This document shows positions 9,477 through 17,364 of a DNA stretch of 64,000 nucleotides, in pieces. Both the position numbers and the translations under genes were made by a program. The notes beneath the pieces were generated by a model. That model worked only from the letters and a program-made list of their open reading frames with translations. It ran no database searches and was not told the DNA's origin. This DNA is from JANYCO01 sp031416415 (GTDB taxonomy: Bacteria > Bacteroidota > Bacteroidia > Cytophagales > Cytophagaceae), in assembly GCA_031416415.1 (NCBI GenBank), contig JANOTP010000050.1:6490-70489 (forward strand), written 5' to 3'. Position 1 is the first letter of the stretch. The number at the start of each line of letters is the position of its first letter.

Positions 9477-9490
9477 CTGATAGCTATCAG
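9477..9490. promoter_or_regulatory. Perfect 14-bp palindrome upstream of glyS
   Basis: CTGATAGCTATCAG reads the same on both strands and lies 35 bases before the glyS start codon, between ridA and glyS. There is no loop and no T-run, so it looks more like a dimeric protein-binding site than a terminator. No regulator is known from this sequence. Confidence 0.4.
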
Positions 9491-9538
9491 GATTGGTAAT
9501 TTGATAATGACAATAGTAAGAATGTATATTGAAAGCTT

Positions 9539-9916
9539 TTACAAAACTGCAATACAAGATATCTCAACATTAGCATCCTTAGGTAAACGGGCTACTTCTA
9601 CCGTTTCTCTAGCAGGAAAATCCGATACAAAATATTCCCCGTAAATTTTATTTATAGTCGCGAAATTATTTAGATCTTTTACAAAAATGCTGCATTTAAC
9701 TACTTTCGTAAAATCGGCACCAGCCTCTTCCAAAATAGCTTGCAAGTTCTTCATGACTTGAGTGGTTTCCATTTCGATGGTTTCGTTTACCATAAGTTGC
9801 GAAATCGGATCTAATGCTATTTGCCCAGATACATAGAGCGTATTGCCTACTAAGATCGCCTGGTTATAAGGACCAATAGGAGCAGGAGCATTTTTACTCG
9901 TAATTACTTTTTTCAT
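9539..9916 (-). CDS. ridA: RidA family reactive intermediate deaminase
   Basis: RidA hydrolyses reactive enamine/imine intermediates such as 2-aminoacrylate, releasing ammonia. The 125-residue length is exactly that of the family. The N-terminal IGPYNQAI, the central YVSGQIALDP and the C-terminal FPARETVEVARLPKDA are hallmark segments; R103 in PAR is the substrate carboxylate-binding arginine and the nearby glutamate is kept. RidA protects PLP enzymes such as threonine dehydratase; ilvA is in this window but 24 kb away. It lies 69 bases after purK and 96 bases before glyS, all leftward. Confidence 0.93.
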   Translation of the reverse strand: MKKVITSKNAPAPIGPYNQAILVGNTLYVSGQIALDPISQLMVNETIEMETTQVMKNLQAILEEAGADFTKVVKCSIFVKDLNNFATINKIYGEYFVSDFPARETVEVARLPKDANVEISCIAVL

Positions 9917-9985
9917 ATTTTTATTTTATTAATTCTAACTTTTTATACTCCGTCAAAAAGAATCGCTCGAAATCTTCAAATTGAT

Positions 9986-11122
9986 TTAAGCCTTTACTTT
10001 CACAAGTCCCTTAACGTACTCTACCTTATGTTTGAGCGATACTGTATTTTGATCTATAATCGTAATGTGACCCATTTTTCGAAATGGCTTGGTGATTTTT
10101 TTTCCATACAAATGCACAAATACTCCTTCTACTGCCAATGCCTCTTCTAAGCCTTCGTACTGAGCCAAACCAGAGAATTCTGCTTCACCTAAAAGATTGA
10201 TCATAGCAGCTGGCAATATTTGTTTTGTACTTCCAAGAGGGAGGTTTAATATTGCCCTAAGATGTTGTTCATATTGGGAGGTAATATTGGCTTCAATACT
10301 TTGATGTCCGCTATTATGAGGGCGAGGCGCTACTTCGTTTACAATAATCTCACCTGATTTATCCAGAAACATTTCTACGGCTAACAACCCAACCATATTC
10401 AATTCTTCTATCACCCGGAGTGCTATTTCAGTTGCGTCCTTTAGTTGTTCAGTAGTAAGTTCTGCGGGTGCAAAAAGATATTCTACTAGATTATGAACGG
10501 GGTGAAAAACCAGTTCTACAGCAGGAAAGGCAGACGTTTCACCCGACTCGTTTCTTGCCACAATAACTGAAATTTCTTTTGCGTAATCTACCTTTTTTTC
10601 TAATAGGCCAAGCCCTTCTAATGCGTTAGAAATGTCCGCTACATTGTCCAATCGTTGCACACCACGCCCGTCGTATCCGGATCTGCCAAGTTTCTGAAAG
10701 GCTGGAAGAAACGAACTGTTCTTTTTTATATCTTCTATGGAATCCGTAAGTATAAAATCTGCTGTTGGGATATTTTTTTCTTTATAAAACTGCTTTTGTA
10801 CTCTTTTGTCCTGAATAATTTTAATTACTTCTGGCTGAGGAAAAACTTTTACCCCTTCTGACTGAAGTTTTTCAAGGGCTTCTACATTAACATTTTCTAT
10901 TTCTATGGTAATAAGATTTTTATCTTTACCCCATTTGTAAACAGTTTCAAAATCAGTTAAAGAGCCAACTTGAAAACCTTTAGCACTACTCAAACAAGGT
11001 GCTGCTGGATCAGGATCTAGGCAATAGATATCAATATTAAGATCTGTTGCGACTTGGATCATCATTCGCCCCAATTGACCGCCACCTAAAACCCCTAGCT
11101 TAAAATCACCATAAAATTTCAT
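9986..11122 (-). CDS. purK: 5-(carboxyamino)imidazole ribonucleotide synthase PurK
   Basis: ATP-grasp enzyme of purine synthesis that carboxylates AIR to N5-CAIR. The protein begins MKFYGDFKLGVLGGGQLGRM, with the nucleotide-fold glycine motif right after the start as expected. The ATP-grasp core shows GYDGRG near residue 148 and the metal-binding MFLDKSGEIIVNEVAPRPHN region near 250 (LAVEMF, NEVAPRPHNSGH). I chose the ATG at 11122 giving 378 residues. The longer frame would begin at TTG and adds 17 residues not typical of the family. A promoter-like box lies 5 bases upstream of this ATG. Confidence 0.95.
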   Translation of the reverse strand: MKFYGDFKLGVLGGGQLGRMMIQVATDLNIDIYCLDPDPAAPCLSSAKGFQVGSLTDFETVYKWGKDKNLITIEIENVNVEALEKLQSEGVKVFPQPEVIKIIQDKRVQKQFYKEKNIPTADFILTDSIEDIKKNSSFLPAFQKLGRSGYDGRGVQRLDNVADISNALEGLGLLEKKVDYAKEISVIVARNESGETSAFPAVELVFHPVHNLVEYLFAPAELTTEQLKDATEIALRVIEELNMVGLLAVEMFLDKSGEIIVNEVAPRPHNSGHQSIEANITSQYEQHLRAILNLPLGSTKQILPAAMINLLGEAEFSGLAQYEGLEEALAVEGVFVHLYGKKITKPFRKMGHITIIDQNTVSLKHKVEYVKGLVKVKA

Positions 11123-11127
11123 ATGGG

Positions 11128-11159
11128 CGAAGATAGGAGAAATAATTTTGAATTCTAAA
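11128..11159 (-). promoter_or_regulatory. Candidate promoter of purK, almost no leader
   Basis: On the minus strand, TTTA (11156-11159), a 20-base spacer and TATCTTCG (11128-11135) resemble the Bacteroidota TTTG / TAnnTTTG elements with one mismatch in each. The second box ends only 5 bases before the purK ATG, so the predicted transcript would be leaderless or nearly so. Confidence 0.35.
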
Positions 11160-11231
11160 CAGAGAATTGACAAAACATACTTCCACCCTCTCTAAAAATG
11201 ATGTTAAAAATACACCCGAAAAAAACCCAAT

Positions 11232-11269
11232 AAAAAACCCTGCCCCTACAAAAAAAGTAGAAGGCAGGG
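11232..11269 (-). terminator. Intrinsic terminator of the porin gene
   Basis: CCCTGCC (11238-11244) pairs with GGCAGGG (11263-11269), and CTAC pairs with GTAG inside the loop. On the minus strand the hairpin is followed by a run of six Ts (11232-11237). It lies 35 bases past the porin stop codon. Confidence 0.85.
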
Positions 11270-11304
11270 CCATTTAACTAACCAGATGAAATTTTCTATT
11301 TAGA

Positions 11305-12606
11305 TTACCATTTGAATATGGTAGCCAAACCTATAGTTGTTTGTTCGTTGATTGCCAATCCTCTGCTATCCTCGTAGATTTTTTGATCGGAACCATCAAA
11401 TCTGAATTCAGGTTTCACAATAAAGTGACCGTTAGCAAGTGTAATAGGAGCAGTAACTGTAATAGAGTTATTAATAGCTCTTCCTACACCACCGAAACCG
11501 CCCATATAACGTACTCCGAAGAAATCTTCGAAACGCTCAGCACGTACACCAATACCTAACCAATCAGTGATTGCATAGTTCACATATAAAGCTACACCAC
11601 CCCAATCTGCTTTGTTTTTAGTAGAATCAGAGAATTTTGCAGAAGTACCTGCAATAGCGTATCTAACAAGTGAATCCGTAGATTTGTTGTTTGCTACATA
11701 ATATCCATAAGCAGCATTTAATCCTACATAGAATTTATCAGTAATCTGATAACCAGTAGTAAGATCCCATAAGTGTCTGTTGTAATTTCCTTTATTTCCA
11801 AGTGGAGAAGTTGCTGCAAAGTTACTAAATGGAGCAACTGGAGCTCCGTCATCACCGCTACCACCTATGTAGTTAACATAAACATTCCATTTGTCAATTG
11901 GCTTAACAAAAACTTGAGCAATAACTGATTTCTGTTTGTTGTTGTCAAAAAGGTTATCCCAATTATTTACTAATCCTAACATAACAGAAAACTTATCAGA
12001 GAATGCATAGTTTGCTTTAGCTCCAACATGGTAGAATGGACCGTTGTTGAATAAATTAGATAATGAATAGTGATAGTTAACAGGAGCATCAATTACTTCG
12101 TAACCAATGTGAGTACCGAACTGACCTACTGTGAAAGACAATTTACTTGTAGCTTTCCATGTTCCATAAGCCTGCTTGATAGCAGCTGATGTTCCATATA
12201 AGTTTCCGAAAGTTGGGTGTTGGTAAAGGTTTACACCTACTATACCAGCTGGGCCGTAAGCACCGTTGTTTACGTTACCGAAGTTTCCCATTTCAGCATT
12301 TGGGCCAAAAGTAAGGTCTGCCACGATATCTACTTTACTAGAAGAATAATTTGCTTTGAATTGAACTAATCCTAATGAAAACTGATCTACAGTTCTGTCA
12401 AAAGCTCTACCAGCTCCAAATCCACCGTTTCCTAATGTAGAATTCGACGCGGGATTGTTAAATGCATGGTTATAATAAGTATCAATATAACCTGACAGGG
12501 TTAATTTCCCATCATCTACAGCTGTTGCTGCTGTACTGTCCTGTGCCTTAGCATTCCATGCCAAGCTCATCATGAAAATCAAAGTTAGTAATGTTATTTT
12601 ACGCAT
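11305..12606 (-). CDS. Outer-membrane beta-barrel porin (BBP2/OmpL-like)
   Basis: 433 residues with a signal peptide ending at NAKAQ (residues 18-22). The mature protein opens with LTLSGYIDTYYNHAFNNPAS, a typical start of the putative beta-barrel porin-2 family, and alternates short Gly/Asn-rich turns with amphipathic strands up to the C-terminal GLATIFKW, whose aromatic end suits BAM-dependent insertion. It is predicted to form an outer-membrane channel for small solutes; the substrate cannot be read from sequence. Codon use looks that of a highly expressed gene. It is a single-gene unit with its own terminator. Confidence 0.85.
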   Translation of the reverse strand: MRKITLLTLIFMMSLAWNAKAQDSTAATAVDDGKLTLSGYIDTYYNHAFNNPASNSTLGNGGFGAGRAFDRTVDQFSLGLVQFKANYSSSKVDIVADLTFGPNAEMGNFGNVNNGAYGPAGIVGVNLYQHPTFGNLYGTSAAIKQAYGTWKATSKLSFTVGQFGTHIGYEVIDAPVNYHYSLSNLFNNGPFYHVGAKANYAFSDKFSVMLGLVNNWDNLFDNNKQKSVIAQVFVKPIDKWNVYVNYIGGSGDDGAPVAPFSNFAATSPLGNKGNYNRHLWDLTTGYQITDKFYVGLNAAYGYYVANNKSTDSLVRYAIAGTSAKFSDSTKNKADWGGVALYVNYAITDWLGIGVRAERFEDFFGVRYMGGFGGVGRAINNSITVTAPITLANGHFIVKPEFRFDGSDQKIYEDSRGLAINEQTTIGLATIFKW

Positions 12607-12686
12607 AATTTAGTTTGTTTGGTTGTTGTAAATTAAATAATAAACTTAGGAACCTTCAAAGAATTAATAAATTAAAATATTTATAT

Positions 12687-12711
12687 ATCTTATATGGTAA
12701 ATATATAAGAT
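12687..12711. promoter_or_regulatory. 9-bp inverted repeat upstream of the porin gene
   Basis: ATCTTATAT (12687-12695) and ATATAAGAT (12703-12711) are perfect inverted repeats 7 bases apart, about 80 bases upstream of the porin start. Because the surroundings are very AT-rich this may be chance; otherwise a regulator site. Confidence 0.3.
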
Positions 12712-12805
12712 TAAGTAATACGATGCAACTGTTTTGGACAAAATAAGACAATAAAAAAGCCATTTTTGATGTTTTTTTCTATATTTTATTGTAAAAGTAC
12801 TAAAC

Positions 12806-12878
12806 AGATCTGGGCTTTATCTTTACTAGTAAGATACAATTATATTGAAATAATATAATTGTAGACCTTTCCAGATCT
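12806..12878. repeat. Nested palindromes, cruciform-like element
   Basis: The outer arms are AGATCTGG (12806-12813) and CCAGATCT (12871-12878). Inside them are two further hairpins: ATCTT/AAGAT around ACTAGT (12819-12835), and an 11-bp perfect stem ACAATTATATT / AATATAATTGT (12836-12846, 12852-12862) with a 5-base loop. The two inner hairpins are back to back inside the outer stem. There is no T-run, so it is not a simple terminator. Confidence 0.6.
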
Positions 12879-13401
12879 AGTATTTTATTTATAAAAGATG
12901 GAAAATTTGCTTAAATATACCGTTTTTAAAAAATTAGCATATTTTTAAATGTTAGAATTGTACATTTTATAATATTTATTAAAAAATAAGTTAAAATTTA
13001 GACCTATAAAGATGAATTTTTAAAATTATTTCAAAATTTAGGTGTTTTTTTTACTTAAATGGTTAAAATAGGCACCGCTTTAAACAACATAAAAAATACA
13101 GCTACAAATTTAAAACCTAAAAGGCTCACTTTTTACATTAGAAGAAGAACAAAAACTAAAGAAGAGCAGGAATAAAACAGAATGCAGTCAATACTAAAAA
13201 GATCAATCGGAATACTTTAAGCATTTTATTAAAATTATTGAGGGGGGGGTTGCAGTTATTGTTGGAATAATAAACGAAATCCTCTTTTAAATGCTTTATG
13301 GTTTCTTTCCAACTATGAATTAGCAAGAGTGACAGCAAGAGTAGGGAGAAGTCCTCCCCAGATTTTCTGATTGATCCAATAAAACTATATTCCTGCTACA
13401 T

Positions 13402-13440
13402 AAAAAAAGAAAGCCTTCCGGTGTTATACAGAAGGCTTTC
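13402..13440 (-). terminator. Intrinsic terminator of the candidate small RNA
   Basis: GAAAGCCTTC (13409-13418) and GAAGGCTTTC (13431-13440) form a perfect 10-bp stem with a 12-base loop. On the minus strand the stem is followed by seven Ts (13402-13408). There is no T-run on the plus strand, so it acts leftward. Confidence 0.8.
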
Positions 13441-13498
13441 CAAGAAATTTAAACAGGTTATGAATAAAATTGTGTTATGTACTAATATATACTTATCA
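13402..13498 (-). ncRNA. Candidate small RNA, about 97 nt
   Basis: On the minus strand a well-formed promoter (13504-13536) is followed about 100 bases later by a strong intrinsic terminator (stem GAAAGCCTTC/GAAGGCTTTC, then seven Ts at 13402-13408). The predicted RNA contains no AUG at all, so it is unlikely to encode a peptide. The transcript would start near 13498 and end at the T-run. Its 5' half is AU-rich and unstructured, its 3' end is the terminator hairpin, a layout typical of base-pairing sRNAs. Prediction only; target unknown. Confidence 0.5.
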
Positions 13499-13503
13499 CA
13501 GTT

Positions 13504-13536
13504 CAAAGGTAACCTAATGGTTAGGTTAATTACAAA
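13504..13536 (-). promoter_or_regulatory. Promoter with an operator-like palindrome in the spacer
   Basis: On the minus strand TTTG (13533-13536), a 21-base spacer and TACCTTTG (13504-13511) match the Bacteroidota promoter consensus exactly. The spacer is almost filled by a perfect 8+3+8 palindrome, TAACCTAA-tgg-TTAGGTTA (13510-13528 on the plus strand), placed where a bound repressor would block the polymerase. Confidence 0.55.
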
Positions 13537-13794
13537 TTAACTTATTAACAAAAATTTTATATATAGCCTTGATTTAAAGTCTACCTAGAAATATATTTAC
13601 CATTTCAGAGATTCTTTAGGTATTTTGATAGGTTATTTTTAATAATAATGAGTGAAAATACAAGTTAATGGTTAGTTTTTATTTTTCAAATTATTGACAG
13701 CTAGATATTTATAAAAATATTTATTCTATAATTCCTTACCTAAACGTATTCAGTAACGTACTATAAAATAGTATTGACTAAAAGATTAATTACT

Positions 13795-13998
13795 ATGAAG
13801 CAAGAATATACGGTGAGAGGTTATTTACTAAGTCAACATGTAATGCCTTTTTTTAAAATATCGGTGAAAACAAAAGAAAAAGCCATTTCCTTAGCGGAAG
13901 TACTGATAGAAGATCGTTTTCATTACGTCACTATTATTAACCATGCCTCTGACGAGGCTATCATTGAAATGAAAAAAGAGCTCGTATTAGGAAAATAG
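13795..13998 (+). CDS. Hypothetical small protein, 67 residues
   Basis: I do not recognise this protein. The frame begins MKQEYTVRGYLLSQH and predicts a small soluble alpha/beta protein (strands 4-12, 22-28 and 43-50; helices 29-40 and 55-65). The start is ATG at 13795; a longer frame from TTG at 13774 adds only seven residues with no better signal. It lies 89 bases upstream of the PorE-like gene on the same strand, but a promoter-like site in between suggests separate transcription. Reality is supported by coding-like composition and a charged C-terminal helix only. Confidence 0.5.
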   Translation: MKQEYTVRGYLLSQHVMPFFKISVKTKEKAISLAEVLIEDRFHYVTIINHASDEAIIEMKKELVLGK

Positions 13999-14027
13999 TA
14001 TCAATGTAGGCTTTTTGATAATCATAA

Positions 14028-14058
14028 CTTGACAAATAAACCCTTCTTCCTTATCTTG
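14028..14058 (+). promoter_or_regulatory. Candidate promoter of the PorE-like gene
   Basis: CTTG (14028-14031), a 20-base spacer and TATCTTG (14052-14058) resemble the Bacteroidota promoter elements, the second box being one T short of TAnnTTTG. The implied leader to the ATG at 14088 is about 25 bases. Confidence 0.35.
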
Positions 14059-14087
14059 TACCTCCAAACCCACTATGAAGCAAGCCA

Positions 14088-15449
14088 ATGAAGAAGGTAA
14101 AGGTATCCGTATTTCTATTAATCCTGGTTCCAGGTTTTCTGATAGCCCAATCCAAAAAAAATGTTTCGTTAATAGCTAAGGCGGACAAATTTTATGAAAG
14201 CTCAGAATTCTATTGGGCTGCACAAGATTATAAATTGGCTGCTACACTAGATACTTCTAATGTTTATTTAACCGCTCAATTGGCTGAATGTTATCGTAAC
14301 CTTTACGATTATAAAAACGCTGAGCCGCTCTACCAAAAACTACTCTCAAAAGACAAAACCAAATATCCTACCGCTCGCTTTTGGTATGCCTCTATCTTAA
14401 AAGACAATGGAGAGTTTGACCCAGCAATCAATAACTTTGAATCATTTCGCATTGAAAACGAACAAAATCCAGATTTTGAACTAGAACTTTATAAAGAAAA
14501 AGCGAAACAAGAAATTGACGATTGTAAAAAACTTTCTTCGGAAGATAAAAAAGATGCTCTAAAAAATTACGGTTTTCTCCATTTACCAAAACCCCTCAAC
14601 AGTACTGCCGATGATTTTTCGCCCGTTATTGGCGACAACGATAGCATGTTGGTTATAACTTCTTCAAAAGCGCATACTACAGGAAAAGGTGCTGCAGGCC
14701 CTGAAGAACACACAGATGCACATCGTTTTGTAAAAAAGAGTGATAGCACTTGGCAAATTATAGATAATACCCATCACGATAAATTCTCTTCTTTAAATTC
14801 TCATTTCAATGAAAGCTCAGGATCTTTTACTGCTGACAAAAAAAGATATTATTTCACACGTTGTGACGACCACATTATGATCGATAACCGTCGCGAATAC
14901 AACTGTGCTATTTATGTAAGCCATAATGAAAATGGTAAATGGGGCACTCCATTAAGATTAAATGAAAATATAAATGCTCCTTCTCAATGGAATGCTCAAC
15001 CCTCTATTTCTCCTGATGGGAGTTTACTTTTCTTCGTATCCAAACGTCCAGGAGGTGCTGGTATGCACGATATTTGGCTGAGCACGAGCAACGGTGATGA
15101 TCAGTGGTTGCCACCACAAAACATTTACGGCATTAACACCATGTACATGGATGTGAGCCCAAAGTTTGTTGCTTCAGAAAACGCTTTATTCTTTTCTTCT
15201 ACAGGAATGGGAGGATACGGTGGCTTTGATATTTTTATGACAAAAGCCGAAGAACAATTTTCAAGAATCTACCACTTAAAAAAACCTTTCAATTCCAATC
15301 GTGACGATATCTTTTTTACTCCCGGCAAAAAGAAAGGCTATCTTTCTTCAAATCGAAAAGGAGGCTTTGGAAACGATGACATTTATAGTTTTGAAATAGA
15401 AAATTCCCTGAAAAATTTTATTGACGAAGTAGTATTACAATCAAAATAA
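14088..15449 (+). CDS. PorE-like TPR plus PD40 propeller protein, exported
   Basis: 453 residues. The signal peptide ends at FLIAQ (residues 17-21). Residues 25-150 form TPR-like hairpins, and from about 160 on come PD40/WD40-like blades: QPSISPDGSLLFFVSKRPGG near 305, DVSPKFVASENALFFSS near 362, and FFTPGKKKGYLSSNRKGGFG near 411. This TPR-propeller layout is that of T9SS-associated PorE and related lipoproteins, which anchor the machinery to peptidoglycan with a C-terminal OmpA domain. Here the protein stops right after the propeller, with no OmpA domain, and has no lipobox Cys. It is therefore a PorE relative, not PorE itself. Confidence 0.8.
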   Translation: MKKVKVSVFLLILVPGFLIAQSKKNVSLIAKADKFYESSEFYWAAQDYKLAATLDTSNVYLTAQLAECYRNLYDYKNAEPLYQKLLSKDKTKYPTARFWYASILKDNGEFDPAINNFESFRIENEQNPDFELELYKEKAKQEIDDCKKLSSEDKKDALKNYGFLHLPKPLNSTADDFSPVIGDNDSMLVITSSKAHTTGKGAAGPEEHTDAHRFVKKSDSTWQIIDNTHHDKFSSLNSHFNESSGSFTADKKRYYFTRCDDHIMIDNRREYNCAIYVSHNENGKWGTPLRLNENINAPSQWNAQPSISPDGSLLFFVSKRPGGAGMHDIWLSTSNGDDQWLPPQNIYGINTMYMDVSPKFVASENALFFSSTGMGGYGGFDIFMTKAEEQFSRIYHLKKPFNSNRDDIFFTPGKKKGYLSSNRKGGFGNDDIYSFEIENSLKNFIDEVVLQSK

Positions 15450-15466
15450 GTTTTAATTAAGCGTCA

Positions 15467-15496
15467 CTGACATTTTCATTTAGGTGAAAATGTCAG
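15467..15496 (+). terminator. Hairpin after the PorE-like gene
   Basis: A perfect 12-bp stem, CTGACATTTTCA (15467-15478) with TGAAAATGTCAG (15485-15496) and a 6-base loop, begins 18 bases past the stop codon. No good T-run follows, so it may act as a terminator or as a 3' end stabiliser. Confidence 0.55.
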
Positions 15497-15708
15497 AGCC
15501 AACATTAGATATTTTTAATTTTAGAATATAATTTTTAGAATAATTTAAACCACTTTTCTTATCTATTAACCCTTAATGTGGGAATTCTCTAACTCATTTC
15601 GTCTATTATGTAATATTTATGCTTCATTTCGTGCTCAATTTTGAACTCATAAAAATTCCTTACCAAAAAGGTTTCAAGGGAAAAGAATAATTGGTTTAAA
15701 ATTATATA

Positions 15709-16182
15709 ATGAAAATGATACAGAAATTGAGAAAAACTATTCTTAACACAACTATAATAATACTACTAGTATTGAGTGGGAGCATTACGATATTTGCTCA
15801 AAGTAATAGACTGAAAGAAGCCACCCGTATATATGACTCGCTAAAAAGTCACAACATAGCCTTTCCTAAAACGGTTTTAGCTATAGTTATTTATGAAACG
15901 GGTTGGATGCAATGTAAAAGTTGTGCGTTGAAATATAATAATTTATTTGGCTTCCGCACCAACAAGGATTTCTTAAAATTCTCAAGTGTTAGTGAGTCTA
16001 TCAAGTACATGAAAAAATGGCAAAACAGATATTACCTACCTTGGAAAGCGAGACACCCAGAGGGTACTTACCATGAATATCTCGTATACATTGGCTACTG
16101 CGACAATATGGATAGTTATCTAAAAAATATAAAAAATATTGAAGAATGGTTATCGAATAATATAGCTATGGTAAAAGAATAG
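15709..16182 (+). CDS. Secreted glucosaminidase-like (GH73-type) protein
   Basis: 157 residues with a signal peptide ending near FAQ (29-31). The body matches the compact lysozyme-like glucosaminidase domain that cleaves the GlcNAc-MurNAc backbone of peptidoglycan: a helix with the general acid (E63 in IYETGW), then NNLFGF at 77-82, and a C-terminal helical part with YHEYLVYIGYCDNMDSYL. The segment QCKSCALKYNNLFGF carries two cysteines that could form a disulphide. Short proteins of this kind act in cell separation or motility. It stands alone between a terminator hairpin and the convergent serine hydrolase. Confidence 0.8.
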   Translation: MKMIQKLRKTILNTTIIILLVLSGSITIFAQSNRLKEATRIYDSLKSHNIAFPKTVLAIVIYETGWMQCKSCALKYNNLFGFRTNKDFLKFSSVSESIKYMKKWQNRYYLPWKARHPEGTYHEYLVYIGYCDNMDSYLKNIKNIEEWLSNNIAMVKE

Positions 16183-16272
16183 AAGTTCTTTTGGGGAAAA
16201 GACTTTATAAGAAATGAGTTTGGCTATCCGGCTTTAGCTATGAAAGCACTACAGTCATTGATCCATATCACT

Positions 16273-17307
16273 TCACTTACAACTTCCTTTATATTTTTCT
16301 TTTACTAGCGAGATAACGTTTAACTCAGTGTTAATTACTTTATCAATTTTAGTATTTGTTAAAATGATGCCATAGATATTTCGGCAAGAATCTATAAAAG
16401 GAAAAGTACCTGTAAATCCGGGACAAAATAATGCTGTCTGGTATTCTTCCAATTCCTTAAAATCATAAATCCAAGTGCCCAATCCATAACTAATATTCTT
16501 TCCACTAGCAAATTCTTTTACTAAAGGAGCCGTCCTCGTTAGTTCTTTTTGTAGAGCAATAGGTAATTGGCTTTTAAAAAATTCTTTCGTTGACGCCTCC
16601 GATAATACTTGTGTCCCTTTATAATTCCCTTTGTTGCCTATCATATATAAAAAATTAAGATAGTCAGCGGGTGTTGAACAAACTCCTCCACCTAAATCTG
16701 GGTTGTTTTTTTCATAACAATATAGCGTATTTGTCATTTCACATTTTGAAGCAATAGTAAGTTGAAAAATTTCAGCCCAAGCTTTTCCTGTCACAATTTC
16801 TGCAATTCTACCTGCTATTCTATAAGACATGCCTCCATATTCGAAAGCTTCGTTAGGCTTGTTTTTCAAGGGTACATATTTGGCAATGCTATCAATTAAT
16901 TGCGCCAAAGTTACTTCTTTATAATTTAAATTAGAGAAGGGAGGAAAGCCACTAGTATGAGTTAAGCATTGCCTTATACTTGGCTTTCCTTTACCATATT
17001 TTGAAAAAATTGGCAGGTACTTTCCTATGCTATCGTCTAACGATAAATAACCTTGATCTGCCAAAGATAATAGTACCGCTGCCGACAACCATTTGCTAGC
17101 CGATGCTATATTTATTTTAGTGTCTAATTTAGCTAAGCCCACTTGATAACTATAGAGCGTTTGATCGTGTTGTTTTACAACCATTATGACGTGACCTCTA
17201 AAGTCATCCTTTTTTTCTTCTAATATAGCACCAACCTCTGGCAAGTTTTGTGCATACGATATACCATAAGAATAAAAGAAAAATAGAATTAAAATTTTTA
17301 ATTTCAT
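16273..17307 (-). CDS. Exported serine hydrolase, class C beta-lactamase/PBP4* family
   Basis: 344 residues, signal peptide ending at SYAQ (17-20). The active-site SxxK motif is seen as S69-A-S-K72 in the usual setting before a long helix and GYLSLDDSIGKYLP. The second motif, normally YxN, reads Y157-G-G within FEYGGMSYRIAGRIAE; this variant is common in a subfamily of exported serine hydrolases. These proteins are esterases, D-aminopeptidases or carboxypeptidases more often than true beta-lactamases, so antibiotic resistance should not be assumed. It is a single leftward gene. Confidence 0.85.
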   Translation of the reverse strand: MKLKILILFFFYSYGISYAQNLPEVGAILEEKKDDFRGHVIMVVKQHDQTLYSYQVGLAKLDTKINIASASKWLSAAVLLSLADQGYLSLDDSIGKYLPIFSKYGKGKPSIRQCLTHTSGFPPFSNLNYKEVTLAQLIDSIAKYVPLKNKPNEAFEYGGMSYRIAGRIAEIVTGKAWAEIFQLTIASKCEMTNTLYCYEKNNPDLGGGVCSTPADYLNFLYMIGNKGNYKGTQVLSEASTKEFFKSQLPIALQKELTRTAPLVKEFASGKNISYGLGTWIYDFKELEEYQTALFCPGFTGTFPFIDSCRNIYGIILTNTKIDKVINTELNVISLVKEKYKGSCK

Positions 17308-17364
17308 GAAATTTTTAAAGAAAATAAATTCAACTTACTATTACTCAATTATAAAAATTTCTAT

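Larger units (their letters stand above)
12607..13794. other. 1.2-kb intergenic region without a clear protein gene
   Basis: Between the porin start and the small gene at 13795 no convincing protein-coding frame is seen. The stretch holds the porin upstream region, a cluster of nested palindromes (12798-12882), a G8 tract (13242-13249) next to a possible 22-codon hydrophobic frame (13156-13224, minus strand), and a candidate small RNA with promoter and terminator (13402-13536). The remainder is AT-rich and shows nothing I can name. Confidence 0.6.

Noticed and set aside
11123..11173. N-terminal extension of purK from TTG
   Set aside because: The added 17 residues do not fit the PurK family and the ATG at 11122 sits right before the glycine-rich fold.
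13460..13540. 26-codon plus-strand frame across the sRNA promoter
   Set aside because: No promoter or terminator in its direction and no recognisable peptide; the minus-strand signals fit better. Kept as the alternative in the sRNA finding.
16828..16842. Serine hydrolase YxN motif reading YGG taken as inactivation
   Set aside because: YGG at this place is common in a large subfamily of exported serine hydrolases with intact SxxK, so it is not a sign of lost activity.
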